From IMG/VR virus record IMGVR_UViG_3300025849_000249, positions 1 to 22,414 of that record: DNA of 22,414 nt; one strand, given 5' to 3'. The DNA comes from a virus. Each line of letters begins with the position of its first letter. Position 1 is the stretch's first letter. A program made the translations under genes and the position numbers. The notes beneath the pieces were generated by a model that was not told the DNA's origin, made no database searches, and saw nothing but the letters and a program-made list of their open reading frames with translations. Of this stretch, positions 1 through 6,069 are shown in pieces.

Positions 1-300
1 GTATTACGGTAATAGCTAACAGATCAATTCTCTTCTAGGGGGTAGGGGGTTGATTTGTTTTTTATTACCATCCTTATCTCTAATCTATTAATCTAGTTGT
101 ATTATGATACTCAAATGAATGAATAATAAGTCATTAAAGTATAAAAAAGACATTAATGAGTGCTTTTATCGTAACATATTTAATGTTTTATTTGTTACAA
201 GAAATGGGCAAAATTATTTATTATATAAAAAAAATAAAAAGAAATATTTGTTTTTTATTATTTCTTTGTGTTTATTTGAATAAACAAACATAAAAACACC
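1..300. other. Gene-free leader upstream of the rightward gene chain
   Basis: No open reading frame of useful length starts here on either strand. The stretch is very AT-rich except for two adjacent five-G runs, GGGGGTAGGGGG, at 38-49. Its right end carries a candidate promoter and a palindrome just before the first gene; these are listed separately. The left edge is cut by the window, so the function of the first 100 bases cannot be judged. Confidence 0.6.
247..286 (+). promoter_or_regulatory. Candidate Bacteroidota-type promoter overlapped by a palindrome
   Basis: TTTG at 247-250 is followed after 20 bases by TTTATTTG at 271-278, one mismatch from the Bacteroidota -7 consensus TAnnTTTG. 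A near-perfect inverted repeat, TGTTTATT-TG-AATAAACA (269-286), overlaps the -7 box, and the start codon follows at 301. The placement suggests an operator at which a repressor would block the promoter. No regulator gene was recognised in the window, so this is inference from position and symmetry. Confidence 0.4.
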
Positions 301-1014
301 ATGAAAAAATGTAATAAATGCCAAAAAAATAAAGAATTTAATGATTTTTACAAACGTGAGGGAAAGGGATATCCCGATGGACATATGACTTCTTGTAAAG
401 ATTGCTACAAAAAATCTTCTAAATTATATAAGAAAAGAACCAACTATTCTGAATATTATTATGAAAATAATAAAGAAAAATTTATAGAAAAAAGCAAAAT
501 TCAATACATTAAAAATAAAAATAATACTGAATGGGTTAAATCAAAAAAAGAAAAAGATAAAATTTGGCAAGAAAACAATAAAGAACACATAAAAAAAGTA
601 GCAAAAAAACTTAAAGAAAAATATAAAAATGATCCAATTTATTTATCTAAAATGAATGATGAAATGTGGGCAAGAATAGCCAAAACTAAGATGCACGTAA
701 CTAATTCAGTTAGATTTAAAAAAAGAAAATATTCAACACCAAGACACAACCCAAATTTTAGTAAAGAAATTACTATTGAGTTTTTACAAAAATTAAGGAA
801 AAAACAAAAAAGTAAATGTCATTGGCTTGGTATTGATATTGATTTTACTAGACAAGATTTTCTTAAATCACCAAGTATAGACAGATTAGATAATAATAGA
901 GGATATTATCAAGACAATGTTGTATTAACTACCTTATTTGCTAATTACGCTAGAAATCGTGCTTCAGTAGAAGAAATGAAAAATTTTGTGTCAGAAAATT
1001 TAATTATAGCGTAA
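301..1014 (+). CDS. HNH-like (endonuclease VII-type) nuclease with N-terminal zinc ribbon
   Basis: This 237-residue, lysine-rich protein has two parts. The N-terminus carries a CxxC...CxxC zinc ribbon (C4, C7, C32, C35). The C-terminus has KCHWLG (172-177) followed by SIDRLDNNRGYYQDNV (192-207) and an RN-containing helix. That arrangement is seen in phage His-Me-finger/HNH endonucleases of the endonuclease VII-like type, where the motif is usually P-S-[LI]-D-R-[IL]-D-x2-[KR]-G-Y-x2-[DE]-N-[VI]. The middle (about 40-150) is highly charged and probably helical, perhaps a DNA-binding spacer. It is the first gene of a rightward chain and its stop overlaps the next start (TAATG). It may be a free-standing homing-type nuclease or a recombination nuclease. 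The nuclease family is fairly sure; the biological role is not known. Confidence 0.75.
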   Translation: MKKCNKCQKNKEFNDFYKREGKGYPDGHMTSCKDCYKKSSKLYKKRTNYSEYYYENNKEKFIEKSKIQYIKNKNNTEWVKSKKEKDKIWQENNKEHIKKVAKKLKEKYKNDPIYLSKMNDEMWARIAKTKMHVTNSVRFKKRKYSTPRHNPNFSKEITIEFLQKLRKKQKSKCHWLGIDIDFTRQDFLKSPSIDRLDNNRGYYQDNVVLTTLFANYARNRASVEEMKNFVSENLIIA

Positions 1015-1256
1015 TGGAAAACAAAGAAAAATCAATATACACGTTAAAATCTATTGCTAGATGGATGGAAAAATCTAGTATAGAATATACAGAGGAAACT
1101 TTAAAAATTGCTCTGAATGATGTTTTAATCTATTATTCTCTATACTTAAAAGAGAATCAATATTATTGTGAAATGTGTTCTAGAGAAATATCTAAAGGAG
1201 ATCACAATTTTTCAGACATATGTGGAAATTGCTTAGAAAACGAAGTGGATTTATGA
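1014..1256 (+). CDS. Small zinc-ribbon protein
   Basis: This 80-residue protein has a helical N-terminal part followed by a C-terminal zinc ribbon, C52xxC55 and C70xxC73, with 14 residues between the pairs. Its ATG overlaps the previous stop codon by one base and its own stop overlaps the next start as ATGA, so the three genes are almost certainly translationally coupled. The zinc-binding fold is inferred from cysteine spacing alone. It could bind nucleic acid or a host protein; no family was recognised. Confidence 0.65.
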   Translation: MENKEKSIYTLKSIARWMEKSSIEYTEETLKIALNDVLIYYSLYLKENQYYCEMCSREISKGDHNFSDICGNCLENEVDL

Positions 1257-1417
1257 AAAAATATATAATTGAATCAGACACACCTTTATTAGATTTTACT
1301 CTAGAATATCCTAGAATATCAATTGATGTAGAATATGCTGCAACTTTGAGTAATTTTGAGTTGTTATCATATTTAGACGAAGAATTTATGTTTTACCATG
1401 AAAGGATTGATAGATGA
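1253..1417 (+). CDS. Small acidic protein of unknown function
   Basis: This is a 54-residue acidic, aromatic-rich protein beginning MKKYIIESD. The frame is open from 1220, but the ATG at 1253 is chosen because it forms an ATGA overlap with the upstream stop, the pattern seen through this gene chain. It ends in a second ATGA overlap with the next gene. No domain is recognised. Position between zinc-ribbon miniproteins suggests an accessory early protein. Confidence 0.6.
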   Translation: MKKYIIESDTPLLDFTLEYPRISIDVEYAATLSNFELLSYLDEEFMFYHERIDR

Positions 1418-1548
1418 AATTAGAAGGATTAGAAGTGCTGAAAAAAAGCATTATTAAGCAAATTGAATACGACAATGTCAAAATTGTCCGTATGGAGCAA
1501 AAGCTAAAAGAAATTGAAAAGAAAATATTTGAAATAAAAAACCAATGA
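1414..1548 (+). CDS. Short coiled-coil protein
   Basis: A 44-residue gene, MKLEGLEVL...EIKNQ, joined by ATGA overlaps to the genes on both sides (start at 1414, stop at 1546-1548). The sequence is rich in K, E, I and L, with hydrophobic residues spaced as in a single amphipathic helix or coiled coil over residues 5-42. No family is recognised. The two overlapping junctions are the main evidence that it is translated. Confidence 0.6.
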   Translation: MKLEGLEVLKKSIIKQIEYDNVKIVRMEQKLKEIEKKIFEIKNQ

Positions 1549-1697
1549 TAAAGAAAGAATGGCTATTTATGGAGACCAAGCCTAAAAAAGAAGACATTAT
1601 TTGGTCTTGCTCTATATGTGGGTCACTAAATAACATAAACAACATACAATGTGGCAAATGCCAAAAAATACAAGAACCAACAGACACAAAATATTAA
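1545..1697 (+). CDS. RanBP2-type zinc-finger miniprotein
   Basis: This is a 50-residue protein starting in an ATGA overlap with the preceding gene. Residues 20-39 fit the RanBP2 zinc-finger pattern W-x-C-x2-C-x3-N-x6-C-x2-C exactly, with W20, C22, C25, N29, C36 and C39. Members of this fold bind single-stranded RNA or ubiquitin in eukaryotes, and related single fingers occur in bacterial and phage proteins. Apart from the finger there is only a short basic N-terminus and a short tail. Which ligand it binds cannot be told from the sequence. Confidence 0.65.
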   Translation: MIKKEWLFMETKPKKEDIIWSCSICGSLNNINNIQCGKCQKIQEPTDTKY

Positions 1698-1737
1698 TAT
1701 GAATATATGAATATAATCGCCTTAATAAATTAAGCCA

Positions 1738-1917
1738 ATGAAAATTCTAACTCCAAAAGAAAAAGCAATAGACATTATACATAAAATTTCAAAAGTAAAT
1801 GTAGAATGCTCTAAATCACTAGCAATTGTCGTTGTAAATGAAATTATAAAACAAAACGACAACACAAACTATTGGGAGAAAGTTAAATCAGAAATAATAG
1901 TATTAAACGAGCAATAG
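1738..1917 (+). CDS. Small conserved-looking phage protein (TPKEKA type)
   Basis: This is a 59-residue protein starting MKILTPKEKAIDI and ending in a YWEKVKSEI helix. The layout of a TPKEKA-like N-terminus, a central helix ending in a (D/N)EII motif and a YW..VK..I C-terminus is one I recognise as recurring in small hypothetical proteins of Bacteroidota phages. That is recollection, not a search. Function is unknown. A 40-base gap separates it from the zinc-finger gene, and the next gene follows after three bases. Confidence 0.65.
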   Translation: MKILTPKEKAIDIIHKISKVNVECSKSLAIVVVNEIIKQNDNTNYWEKVKSEIIVLNEQ

Positions 1918-1920
1918 CCA

Positions 1921-2103
1921 ATGATAACCTACTTAACATCCCTCTGCGTTATTTTCTTTACCTCAACGGTAATTCTTTGCCTTGTAAACTACAAAATAAA
2001 TAAGACCCTCAAGAGAACTAACGAAGAGGCTCAATATTGGTGTGAGTTGTATATTAATACAAGCAAAGACAATAGAAAAGACGAATACGATGATGTTATT
2101 TGA
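1921..2103 (+). CDS. Small single-span membrane protein
   Basis: This is a 60-residue protein. Residues 2-24 form one hydrophobic span (TYLTSLCVIFFTSTVILCLV), followed by a basic turn (KINKTLKR) and a charged tail, which suggests a short N-terminus outside and the tail in the cytoplasm. It starts three bases after the previous stop and is last in the rightward chain. It ends head-to-head with the leftward nuclease gene, overlapping it by 8 bases. Function is unknown. Confidence 0.6.
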   Translation: MITYLTSLCVIFFTSTVILCLVNYKINKTLKRTNEEAQYWCELYINTSKDNRKDEYDDVI

Positions 2104-2620
2104 TTCTAGTAGTAATGTCGCTTATTCTTAGGCTATAGCAATCAGCCTTTACAATGTAGTTGTTATCCTTACTCAAAGGATCAACCTTTCCTTTTTTACA
2201 TAACGTTGCCTTATCAAAGAAATCCTTTCTACGCATAAACCCCAATAGCCATCCCTTAGTGCAATCATCATGCACCATAGCAAAATAATAGTAATCACAC
2301 TTCTGACTAGCATTTGAACAAGCAACGCTAACAATATACTCCTCTCTTGGAGGAAAGTTGATTTTTTTAGTTTTAACCTCAATAGTTTTATCATTTATAA
2401 TCAAATCCCAATCATAGCTGGATTCATCGACAATTAAAGAATTAAATTGGTCTTCAGTTAAACTACTAAGCCTATTCTTATAAAACTTCAAAATCATCAC
2501 CTCACCAATTGCCCCATATAACTGACTAGCACCATTAGTGATTGAGTTGTTAAGATTAATGAAATCATAACGACCTCTAGCCTTAACTAAATCCTCCTCT
2601 GTAATAGCAACCTCATACAT
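2096..2620 (-). CDS. PD-(D/E)XK-type nuclease-like protein
   Basis: This 174-residue protein has a restriction-endonuclease-like core: E40 in GAIGEVMI, D72 in YDWDLII, then E81-V-K83 in TIEVKT. The order E...D...ExK matches the PD-(D/E)XK active site. Phage proteins with this layout act as nucleases on phage or host DNA or as Holliday junction resolvase-like enzymes; the substrate cannot be assigned here. It lies downstream of a small gene at 2815-2651 and faces the rightward chain convergently, with an 8-base overlap and no obvious terminator between. Fold assignment is moderate; catalytic activity is inference. Confidence 0.65.
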   Translation of the reverse strand: MYEVAITEEDLVKARGRYDFINLNNSITNGASQLYGAIGEVMILKFYKNRLSSLTEDQFNSLIVDESSYDWDLIINDKTIEVKTKKINFPPREEYIVSVACSNASQKCDYYYFAMVHDDCTKGWLLGFMRRKDFFDKATLCKKGKVDPLSKDNNYIVKADCYSLRISDITTRIK

Positions 2621-2650
2621 TATATAATCATTTGGTTATCAGCAAGTTAA

Positions 2651-2815
2651 CTAGCTACCACAAGCCTCGCACTCGGGATCATCAATAGAGCAAATACTTG
2701 TCCCATTGACTTCCATCTGAATAGAATGAATCCTATATCGAATATCAGCATCGTGAAACATATCTCCCGTTAGAGAACTCTCTAATTCTTTGATTTGGTC
2801 TAATTTTTCTTGCAT
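2651..2815 (-). CDS. Small coiled-coil protein with cysteine-rich tail
   Basis: This is a 54-residue protein, MQEKLDQIKELESSL..., with an N-terminal amphipathic helix and a C-terminal C-x6-C-x2-C cluster ending CEACGS. The frame stays open to a TTG at 2854, but the ATG at 2815 is preferred because no other gene here needs a rare start. The three cysteines could join a metal site, possibly in a dimer. It sits 30 bases upstream of the PD-(D/E)XK gene and is probably co-transcribed with it. No family is recognised. Confidence 0.55.
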   Translation of the reverse strand: MQEKLDQIKELESSLTGDMFHDADIRYRIHSIQMEVNGTSICSIDDPECEACGS

Positions 2816-3293
2816 CTCACAAAAATAACCACTTACCTTCTTGAAAGCAAACAAATTCTTTAAATTTTATGAAAAAAATTTTGGTGTTGAGAAGATTGAA
2901 ATCGATTTGAGAGAAAACTGCTTATGGTGATACCCACACCTAAAAATCAATAAATTGCCGTCAAAGCCATGGTAATCGATAGGGGAGGGGATGTACTTAA
3001 CATAATGAATGTTATATAACAAATATTTAACGGTTGTTAGGTCGTTTGTTTGTGTTCCTTTTGTGAATATTTCTGTTTGTTCTAATACACTAAACCCTAT
3101 CAAACCAATTAAAAGTAAATCAATCAAACCAATTACAAACCAAAACAAACCAAAGAACAAATTAAACTCAATCAATCAATCAATGCTATTTAAACGCGTT
3201 CTAATCAATTCAATTACTTTAATAGTGCAATCATATCAAACACAAACTAAACGTCTTATACAGCCTTATAATAGATAACACCCGTATAGGCAT
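2816..3293. other. Intergenic region with simple repeats
   Basis: This 480-base stretch has no convincing gene. It contains a low-complexity AACCAA-rich segment (about 3087-3184), a 13-base direct repeat ATCAAACCAATTA at 3099-3111 and 3123-3135, a (CAAT)4 tract at 3169-3184, and GGGGAGGGG at 2982-2990. A leftward frame at 3175-2867 is open but has no ATG and starts only at a TTG inside the CAAT tract. The promoter for the leftward pair at 2815-2096 probably lies here but was not pinned down. Confidence 0.5.
3099..3184. repeat. Direct repeat and (CAAT)4 microsatellite
   Basis: ATCAAACCAATTA occurs at 3099-3111 and again at 3123-3135. The same AACCAA-rich texture continues to an uninterrupted CAATCAATCAATCAAT tract at 3169-3184. 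Such tetranucleotide tracts can change length by slippage. No coding frame depends clearly on this one. Confidence 0.6.
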
Positions 3294-3320
3294 AAAAAAA
3301 GCCACCTTAAAAGGTAGCTT
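3294..3320 (-). terminator. Rho-independent terminator of the 5493-3340 operon
   Basis: On the minus strand AGCTACCTT-TT-AAGGTGGCT forms a nine-pair stem with one G-T wobble (3319 to 3300), followed at once by six T (3299 to 3294). It lies 20 bases beyond the stop of the last gene of the leftward accessory operon. The opposite orientation lacks a comparable T run, so termination is expected for leftward transcription only. Confidence 0.85.
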
Positions 3321-3339
3321 AATTAATTAGCTTGTTTAT

Positions 3340-3525
3340 TTATTTAATAATTATTTTATTATTAACATTTAATCCGTAAACCATTCTAATTATTATTTCA
3401 TTCGATTGATTAAGATGATTAATTGACCAATGTTTACAATTATCTAAGCTTTCAAACTCTTTGATAAATATATAACCATTGTTGTAAATCATATATTTCA
3501 ATTTGTTATTTGTTTCTTGTTTCAT
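3340..3525 (-). CDS. Small protein of unknown function, last in operon
   Basis: This is a 61-residue protein, MKQETNNKLKYMIY..., rich in N, I and K with alternating hydrophobic residues suggesting a small alpha/beta fold. Its start overlaps the stop of the upstream gene (ATGA), and a strong terminator follows its stop by 20 bases. No family is recognised. Confidence 0.6.
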   Translation of the reverse strand: MKQETNNKLKYMIYNNGYIFIKEFESLDNCKHWSINHLNQSNEIIIRMVYGLNVNNKIIIK

Positions 3526-3878
3526 GTTTTTTTAATTAATGTAAATATTAATATTAAATCATTATCAGTCATTTCATCCAATGACACAACATTTGTACCT
3601 TTCTTTATTTCGATGTAGTTTAGACCGTTGTCACTGTATTGAACACCTTTGTAAACAGTTACTTTGACCATACCAAAACGAGCGCTATTGATATATTTAA
3701 TACCAATAAAAGATCCGTCTTTTTGTTCATTAAAATCTAGATGAAAGATTAAAGTATCGTCATTTGATTGGTCAAAGCTTATTTCTGTTCGCCTTGTTAA
3801 TGCTTCTTTGCTTTCTTTCTTTAATAAATAGAAAGCCAGCAAAGCGCATAAAACAAATAAGGATAATAAAGCTATCAT
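3522..3878 (-). CDS. Membrane-anchored small protein
   Basis: This is a 118-residue protein with a hydrophobic segment at residues 2-19 (IALLSLFVLCALLAFYLL) followed by KKESK. That pattern fits an uncleaved signal anchor. The remainder is a soluble domain with beta-rich texture and no recognised motif. The start touches the stop of the cysteine-rich protein upstream and the stop overlaps the next start, so it belongs to the same translationally coupled operon. Function is unknown; possibilities include an envelope or superinfection-exclusion role, which is only a guess from topology. Confidence 0.65.
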   Translation of the reverse strand: MIALLSLFVLCALLAFYLLKKESKEALTRRTEISFDQSNDDTLIFHLDFNEQKDGSFIGIKYINSARFGMVKVTVYKGVQYSDNGLNYIEIKKGTNVVSLDEMTDNDLILIFTLIKKT

Positions 3879-4624
3879 TAATGAATGTTTATTTTAACAT
3901 CTTTTACCCCTTTGCCGTCATTACCCGAACAAAGAGAACACAAAGAACAAACGGACTTAAAGCCAGCTTCTTTGCTTGCTGGACATTGCACAGCCTCAGT
4001 AATTAATTCGCCTTTATAACTGATAAATGATCTGTAATTATATACATCCTTTGCGGTCTTTGCTTGCTGGTCATTATGTACGGAAGCCATAAAAAACGGT
4101 GCAAACTCTTTGCGCTTTCTAAATTGGTGTGTGTATCCCGTCCAATTCTTTGCAACCATTGAAACACTTTCAACCAATTCAAGCGGATGTAAGGACGGCT
4201 CACCATATGAGCCAAAACGCACAAACCTATTAAAAGACATTTTTAACAAATCTCTTTTATGATTGTTATTGTATGGTGTTAAGTTTTCAATATTGCCGTC
4301 TATCTCTTTACATATACTTTTTAACATAGACACAAAACCGCTAAACTGCATAAATTTATGAGTATAACACAAACCAACTTTGCCCGATGTATTTACGGAA
4401 AAAGGACAATCTAAACAATTAGATTTATCAAGTGAAAAAAAATGCTTAAAATCAATTTTGAAAGAATGTCTTAAAGATGTATTAATGTATCTAAACTGAT
4501 CAAGGCTAAACGTATAAGACTGAACTATTTTATCTTTGTCGTTTGATATCTTTTTATTGCTTGTTTTGCCTAATCTAAATACGTGTAAACAATCATTTTT
4601 AGTAAAATATATTTTTTGTTTCAT
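3878..4624 (-). CDS. Cysteine-rich phage protein of uncharacterised family (possible metal or Fe-S protein)
   Basis: This 248-residue protein has two cysteine clusters: C70, C73 and C86 in CLDCPFS...GLCY, and C214, C226, C229 and C232 in CPASKEA...CSLCSLC. Between them is RFGSYGEPSLHP (136-147) and WTGYTHQFR (161-169). I recognise this combination (CxxCPFS...CY, R-x-G-x-YG-[DE]-P, TGYTHQ, CPAS-E...CxxCxxC) as a widespread uncharacterised phage/plasmid family. The cysteine spacing and the YGEP motif recall radical-SAM-like relatives such as the Gp37/Gp68 type, but no canonical CxxxCxxC is present. It is the longest gene of the accessory operon. The function is unknown; metal binding is inferred from cysteine spacing. 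Confidence 0.65.
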   Translation of the reverse strand: MKQKIYFTKNDCLHVFRLGKTSNKKISNDKDKIVQSYTFSLDQFRYINTSLRHSFKIDFKHFFSLDKSNCLDCPFSVNTSGKVGLCYTHKFMQFSGFVSMLKSICKEIDGNIENLTPYNNNHKRDLLKMSFNRFVRFGSYGEPSLHPLELVESVSMVAKNWTGYTHQFRKRKEFAPFFMASVHNDQQAKTAKDVYNYRSFISYKGELITEAVQCPASKEAGFKSVCSLCSLCSGNDGKGVKDVKINIH

Positions 4625-4629
4625 GATTT

Positions 4630-4734
4630 CTATTTTTTACGTTTTTTATAATAATTCTTATTATTGTTTTCCTCTTTACGTGCTAAATATTCAAGCGTAA
4701 TGATGAATATTGCAAATAGTATATATAATATCAT
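4630..4734 (-). CDS. Very small membrane protein with basic tail
   Basis: A 34-residue gene, MILYILFAIFIITLEYLARKE..., has one membrane span at residues 1-18 and a strongly basic lysine- and asparagine-rich tail. Its ATG overlaps the stop of the preceding small membrane gene (ATGA). The overlap and the consistent span-plus-basic-tail design support translation. The long frame to 4995 that contains it is probably accidental. Confidence 0.5.
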   Translation of the reverse strand: MILYILFAIFIITLEYLARKEENNNKNYYKKRKK

Positions 4735-4862
4735 AATGACCCGTTTAAAAGACCGTAAATGAGCGCAGCGCATAGGGTTACAATCAATGTGCAACCGATG
4801 GTAAAACAAACCACATTTGTAATGGTTTCTATCTTGTTTGAAGTAAATAATAATTCTTTCAT
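4731..4862 (-). CDS. Very small membrane protein
   Basis: This is a 43-residue gene, MKELLFTSNKIETITN..., with a hydrophobic segment at about residues 14-40 (VVCFTIGCTLIVTLCAALIYG). The stop forms an ATGA overlap with the next tiny membrane gene, making a coupled pair. It follows an 80-base leader that contains a small hairpin. Function is unknown. The overlapping pair is reminiscent of paired small membrane proteins of phages, but no family was recognised. Confidence 0.55.
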   Translation of the reverse strand: MKELLFTSNKIETITNVVCFTIGCTLIVTLCAALIYGLLNGSL

Positions 4863-4942
4863 GGTGTATAAAATTTATGTTTAAAATTTGATAAAGACAC
4901 GGCAATAAATCACCGTGTTTCGGGAATTTATCCCTCATCAGT

Positions 4943-5155
4943 TTACCTATTTCTACAATTAAACCCATCGTATAATTCCGCGTATCCATTACCATAAAAA
5001 ATATCGGGCGTATTGGATAAATTTAATTTTTTAATAATATTATTTAGCTGGTCGATATACCAAACATTATCACTTGCTTTATAATTTCGAGTCATTACTT
5101 CATTTACTGATTTTAAAATTATTGCTTTTTCCATCCGTGTTAATTCGTTTTTCAT
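4943..5155 (-). CDS. Small protein of unknown function
   Basis: This is a 70-residue protein beginning MKNELTRMEKAIIL, with a helical N-terminal half and a short aromatic C-terminal part ending YDGFNCRNR. The ATG at 5155 is used; an internal ATG at residue 8 is an alternative start. It lies 20 bases after the preceding gene. No domain is recognised. Downstream, 4903-4923 can form a small hairpin (ACACGG...CCGTGT) before the next gene. Confidence 0.55.
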   Translation of the reverse strand: MKNELTRMEKAIILKSVNEVMTRNYKASDNVWYIDQLNNIIKKLNLSNTPDIFYGNGYAELYDGFNCRNR

Positions 5156-5175
5156 AATCTTGTTTTTTAGGTTAA

Positions 5176-5493
5176 TTAATAATTAAGTGGTTTTGCTGAA
5201 TATTCAGCGCATTTTAAAATACCTTTCTTTTCATAGCTTTCATCGTATTCAACAAAAACTATTTTATCTTTCTTAAAATATGCATATGTGCCAATATCGT
5301 TGTAATCAGTAGCGCAATATTTGCGCTCAAATCTGCAAAAGCTATCTTTTAAAAACTCTTTTTTGCTAGTTAATGTCTTATAGATGATGTCATTTTTTAA
5401 CACGTCTTGTATTTTAATTGGATATCTCATAATGCTATTAATTTTAGTATTTGCTAATTTTGTTAGTATTTCGGCACATTCGCTGCGCTCCAT
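5176..5493 (-). CDS. Protein of unknown function, first gene of the accessory operon
   Basis: This 105-residue protein has a helical N-terminus (MERSECAEILTKLAN) and a more beta-like middle with YFKKDKIVFVEYDE. It is the first gene of the leftward operon that ends at the terminator at 3320-3294, and it is adjacent to the candidate origin region. A promoter must lie in 5494-5700, but no good TAnnTTTG match was found there. No family is recognised. Confidence 0.6.
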   Translation of the reverse strand: MERSECAEILTKLANTKINSIMRYPIKIQDVLKNDIIYKTLTSKKEFLKDSFCRFERKYCATDYNDIGTYAYFKKDKIVFVEYDESYEKKGILKCAEYSAKPLNY

Positions 5494-5554
5494 ATGTAAG
5501 ATTACGAATTACATAATTAATATGCAACTATTGCAGCCAACAATTAAGAAAAAG

Positions 5555-5704
5555 TTTTCCACAATTGAAATATATATTTAATGTGGATAACTCTTTATAA
5601 ATCAATGACATGTAAAAGAACGTGCGCACGTGATAAGAAATAAAAATAACAATAACAAATATTTTTTTAAAAAGTTTTCAACAATGACATATTAGTTATC
5701 AACA
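5555..5704. promoter_or_regulatory. Cluster of DnaA-box-like sites
   Basis: TGTGGATAA at 5582-5590 is the exact complement of the consensus DnaA box TTATCCACA. Nearby are TTTTCCACA (5555-5563), TTTTCAACA (5675-5683) and TTATCAACA (5696-5704), which differ from the consensus by one or two bases. Two of these sit in a 17-base direct repeat, AAAAAGTTTTC(C/A)ACAAT, at 5549-5565 and 5669-5685. Binding by host DnaA is inferred. Confidence 0.5.
5620..5631. promoter_or_regulatory. 12-base GC-rich palindrome
   Basis: ACGTGCGCACGT is a perfect 12-base palindrome in a stretch that is otherwise almost all A and T. It lies between the DnaA-like sites and upstream of the leftward accessory operon (first start at 5493), so it may be an operator or origin element. 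No protein can be assigned. Confidence 0.45.
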
Positions 5705-5730
5705 TCTGCCAAAACCCAAATCTCAGAATA

Positions 5731-5978
5731 AATTTGGTCTAAAAATTTGGTCTGAACTTAATCTGAATTTGGTCTACAATTTGGTCTGAATATTTATAAT
5801 AAATATTTTATAATAAAAATTATTTTTAAAAAAAATAAATAATTATTTTAAATAAATAAGAAATAAAACTGAGTGATTTGTTGAGGATATTCTGAGCAAA
5901 AACATCTCATTATTTAGTGGAGATTACCAGCAGATGTGTATGGAATTATCCCTTAGAATGTGGCTATAAATTTGGTCT
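5731..5978 (+). repeat. Iteron-like direct repeats AATTTGGTCT
   Basis: Exact copies of AATTTGGTCT lie at 5731-5740, 5744-5753, 5766-5775, 5778-5787 and 5969-5978, all in the same orientation. The first four are spaced 13, 22 and 12 bases apart; the AT tract follows. The core TTGGTCT also recurs through the coding regions of the window, so the iterons share their sequence with a genome-wide motif. Confidence 0.7.
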
Positions 5979-6045
5979 AAATTTCCTACAGAATACACGG
6001 AGAATTGTGTCTAGAAATTAATTAGATTTATTTTTAAAATAATAA

Positions 6046-6069
6046 AGGGAAACCAATTACGATTTCCCT
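6046..6069 (-). terminator. Probable terminator of the long replication operon
   Basis: On the minus strand AGGGAAA and TTTCCCT form a seven-pair stem around a ten-base loop (6069 to 6046), followed by TTATTATTTT. It is about 150 bases beyond the stop of the last gene of the leftward operon (6221). The T tract is interrupted by A, so the call is less certain than the one at 3294-3320. Confidence 0.55.

Noticed and set aside
1478-1687. 69-codon leftward frame
   Set aside because: It is antisense to the coiled-coil and RanBP2-finger genes, which have coupled starts and recognisable motifs.
2867-3175. 102-codon leftward frame with hydrophobic N-terminus
   Set aside because: There is no ATG; it begins at a TTG inside a CAAT microsatellite right after an in-frame stop, and its hydrophobic start is produced by the TTTGGTTT-like simple repeat.
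3009-3278. 89-codon rightward frame
   Set aside because: Product is dominated by K, P, I, N and Q from the AACCAA-rich repeat, with no domain and no neighbours on that strand.
4630-4995. 121-codon leftward open frame
   Set aside because: It spans the end of the gene at 5155-4943, a leader with a hairpin and two better-supported small membrane genes; only its last 34 codons, from 4734, look genuine.
5731-5978. CRISPR-like array
   Set aside because: The repeated unit is only 10 bases with irregular short spacing and no spacers of uniform length; iterons explain it better.
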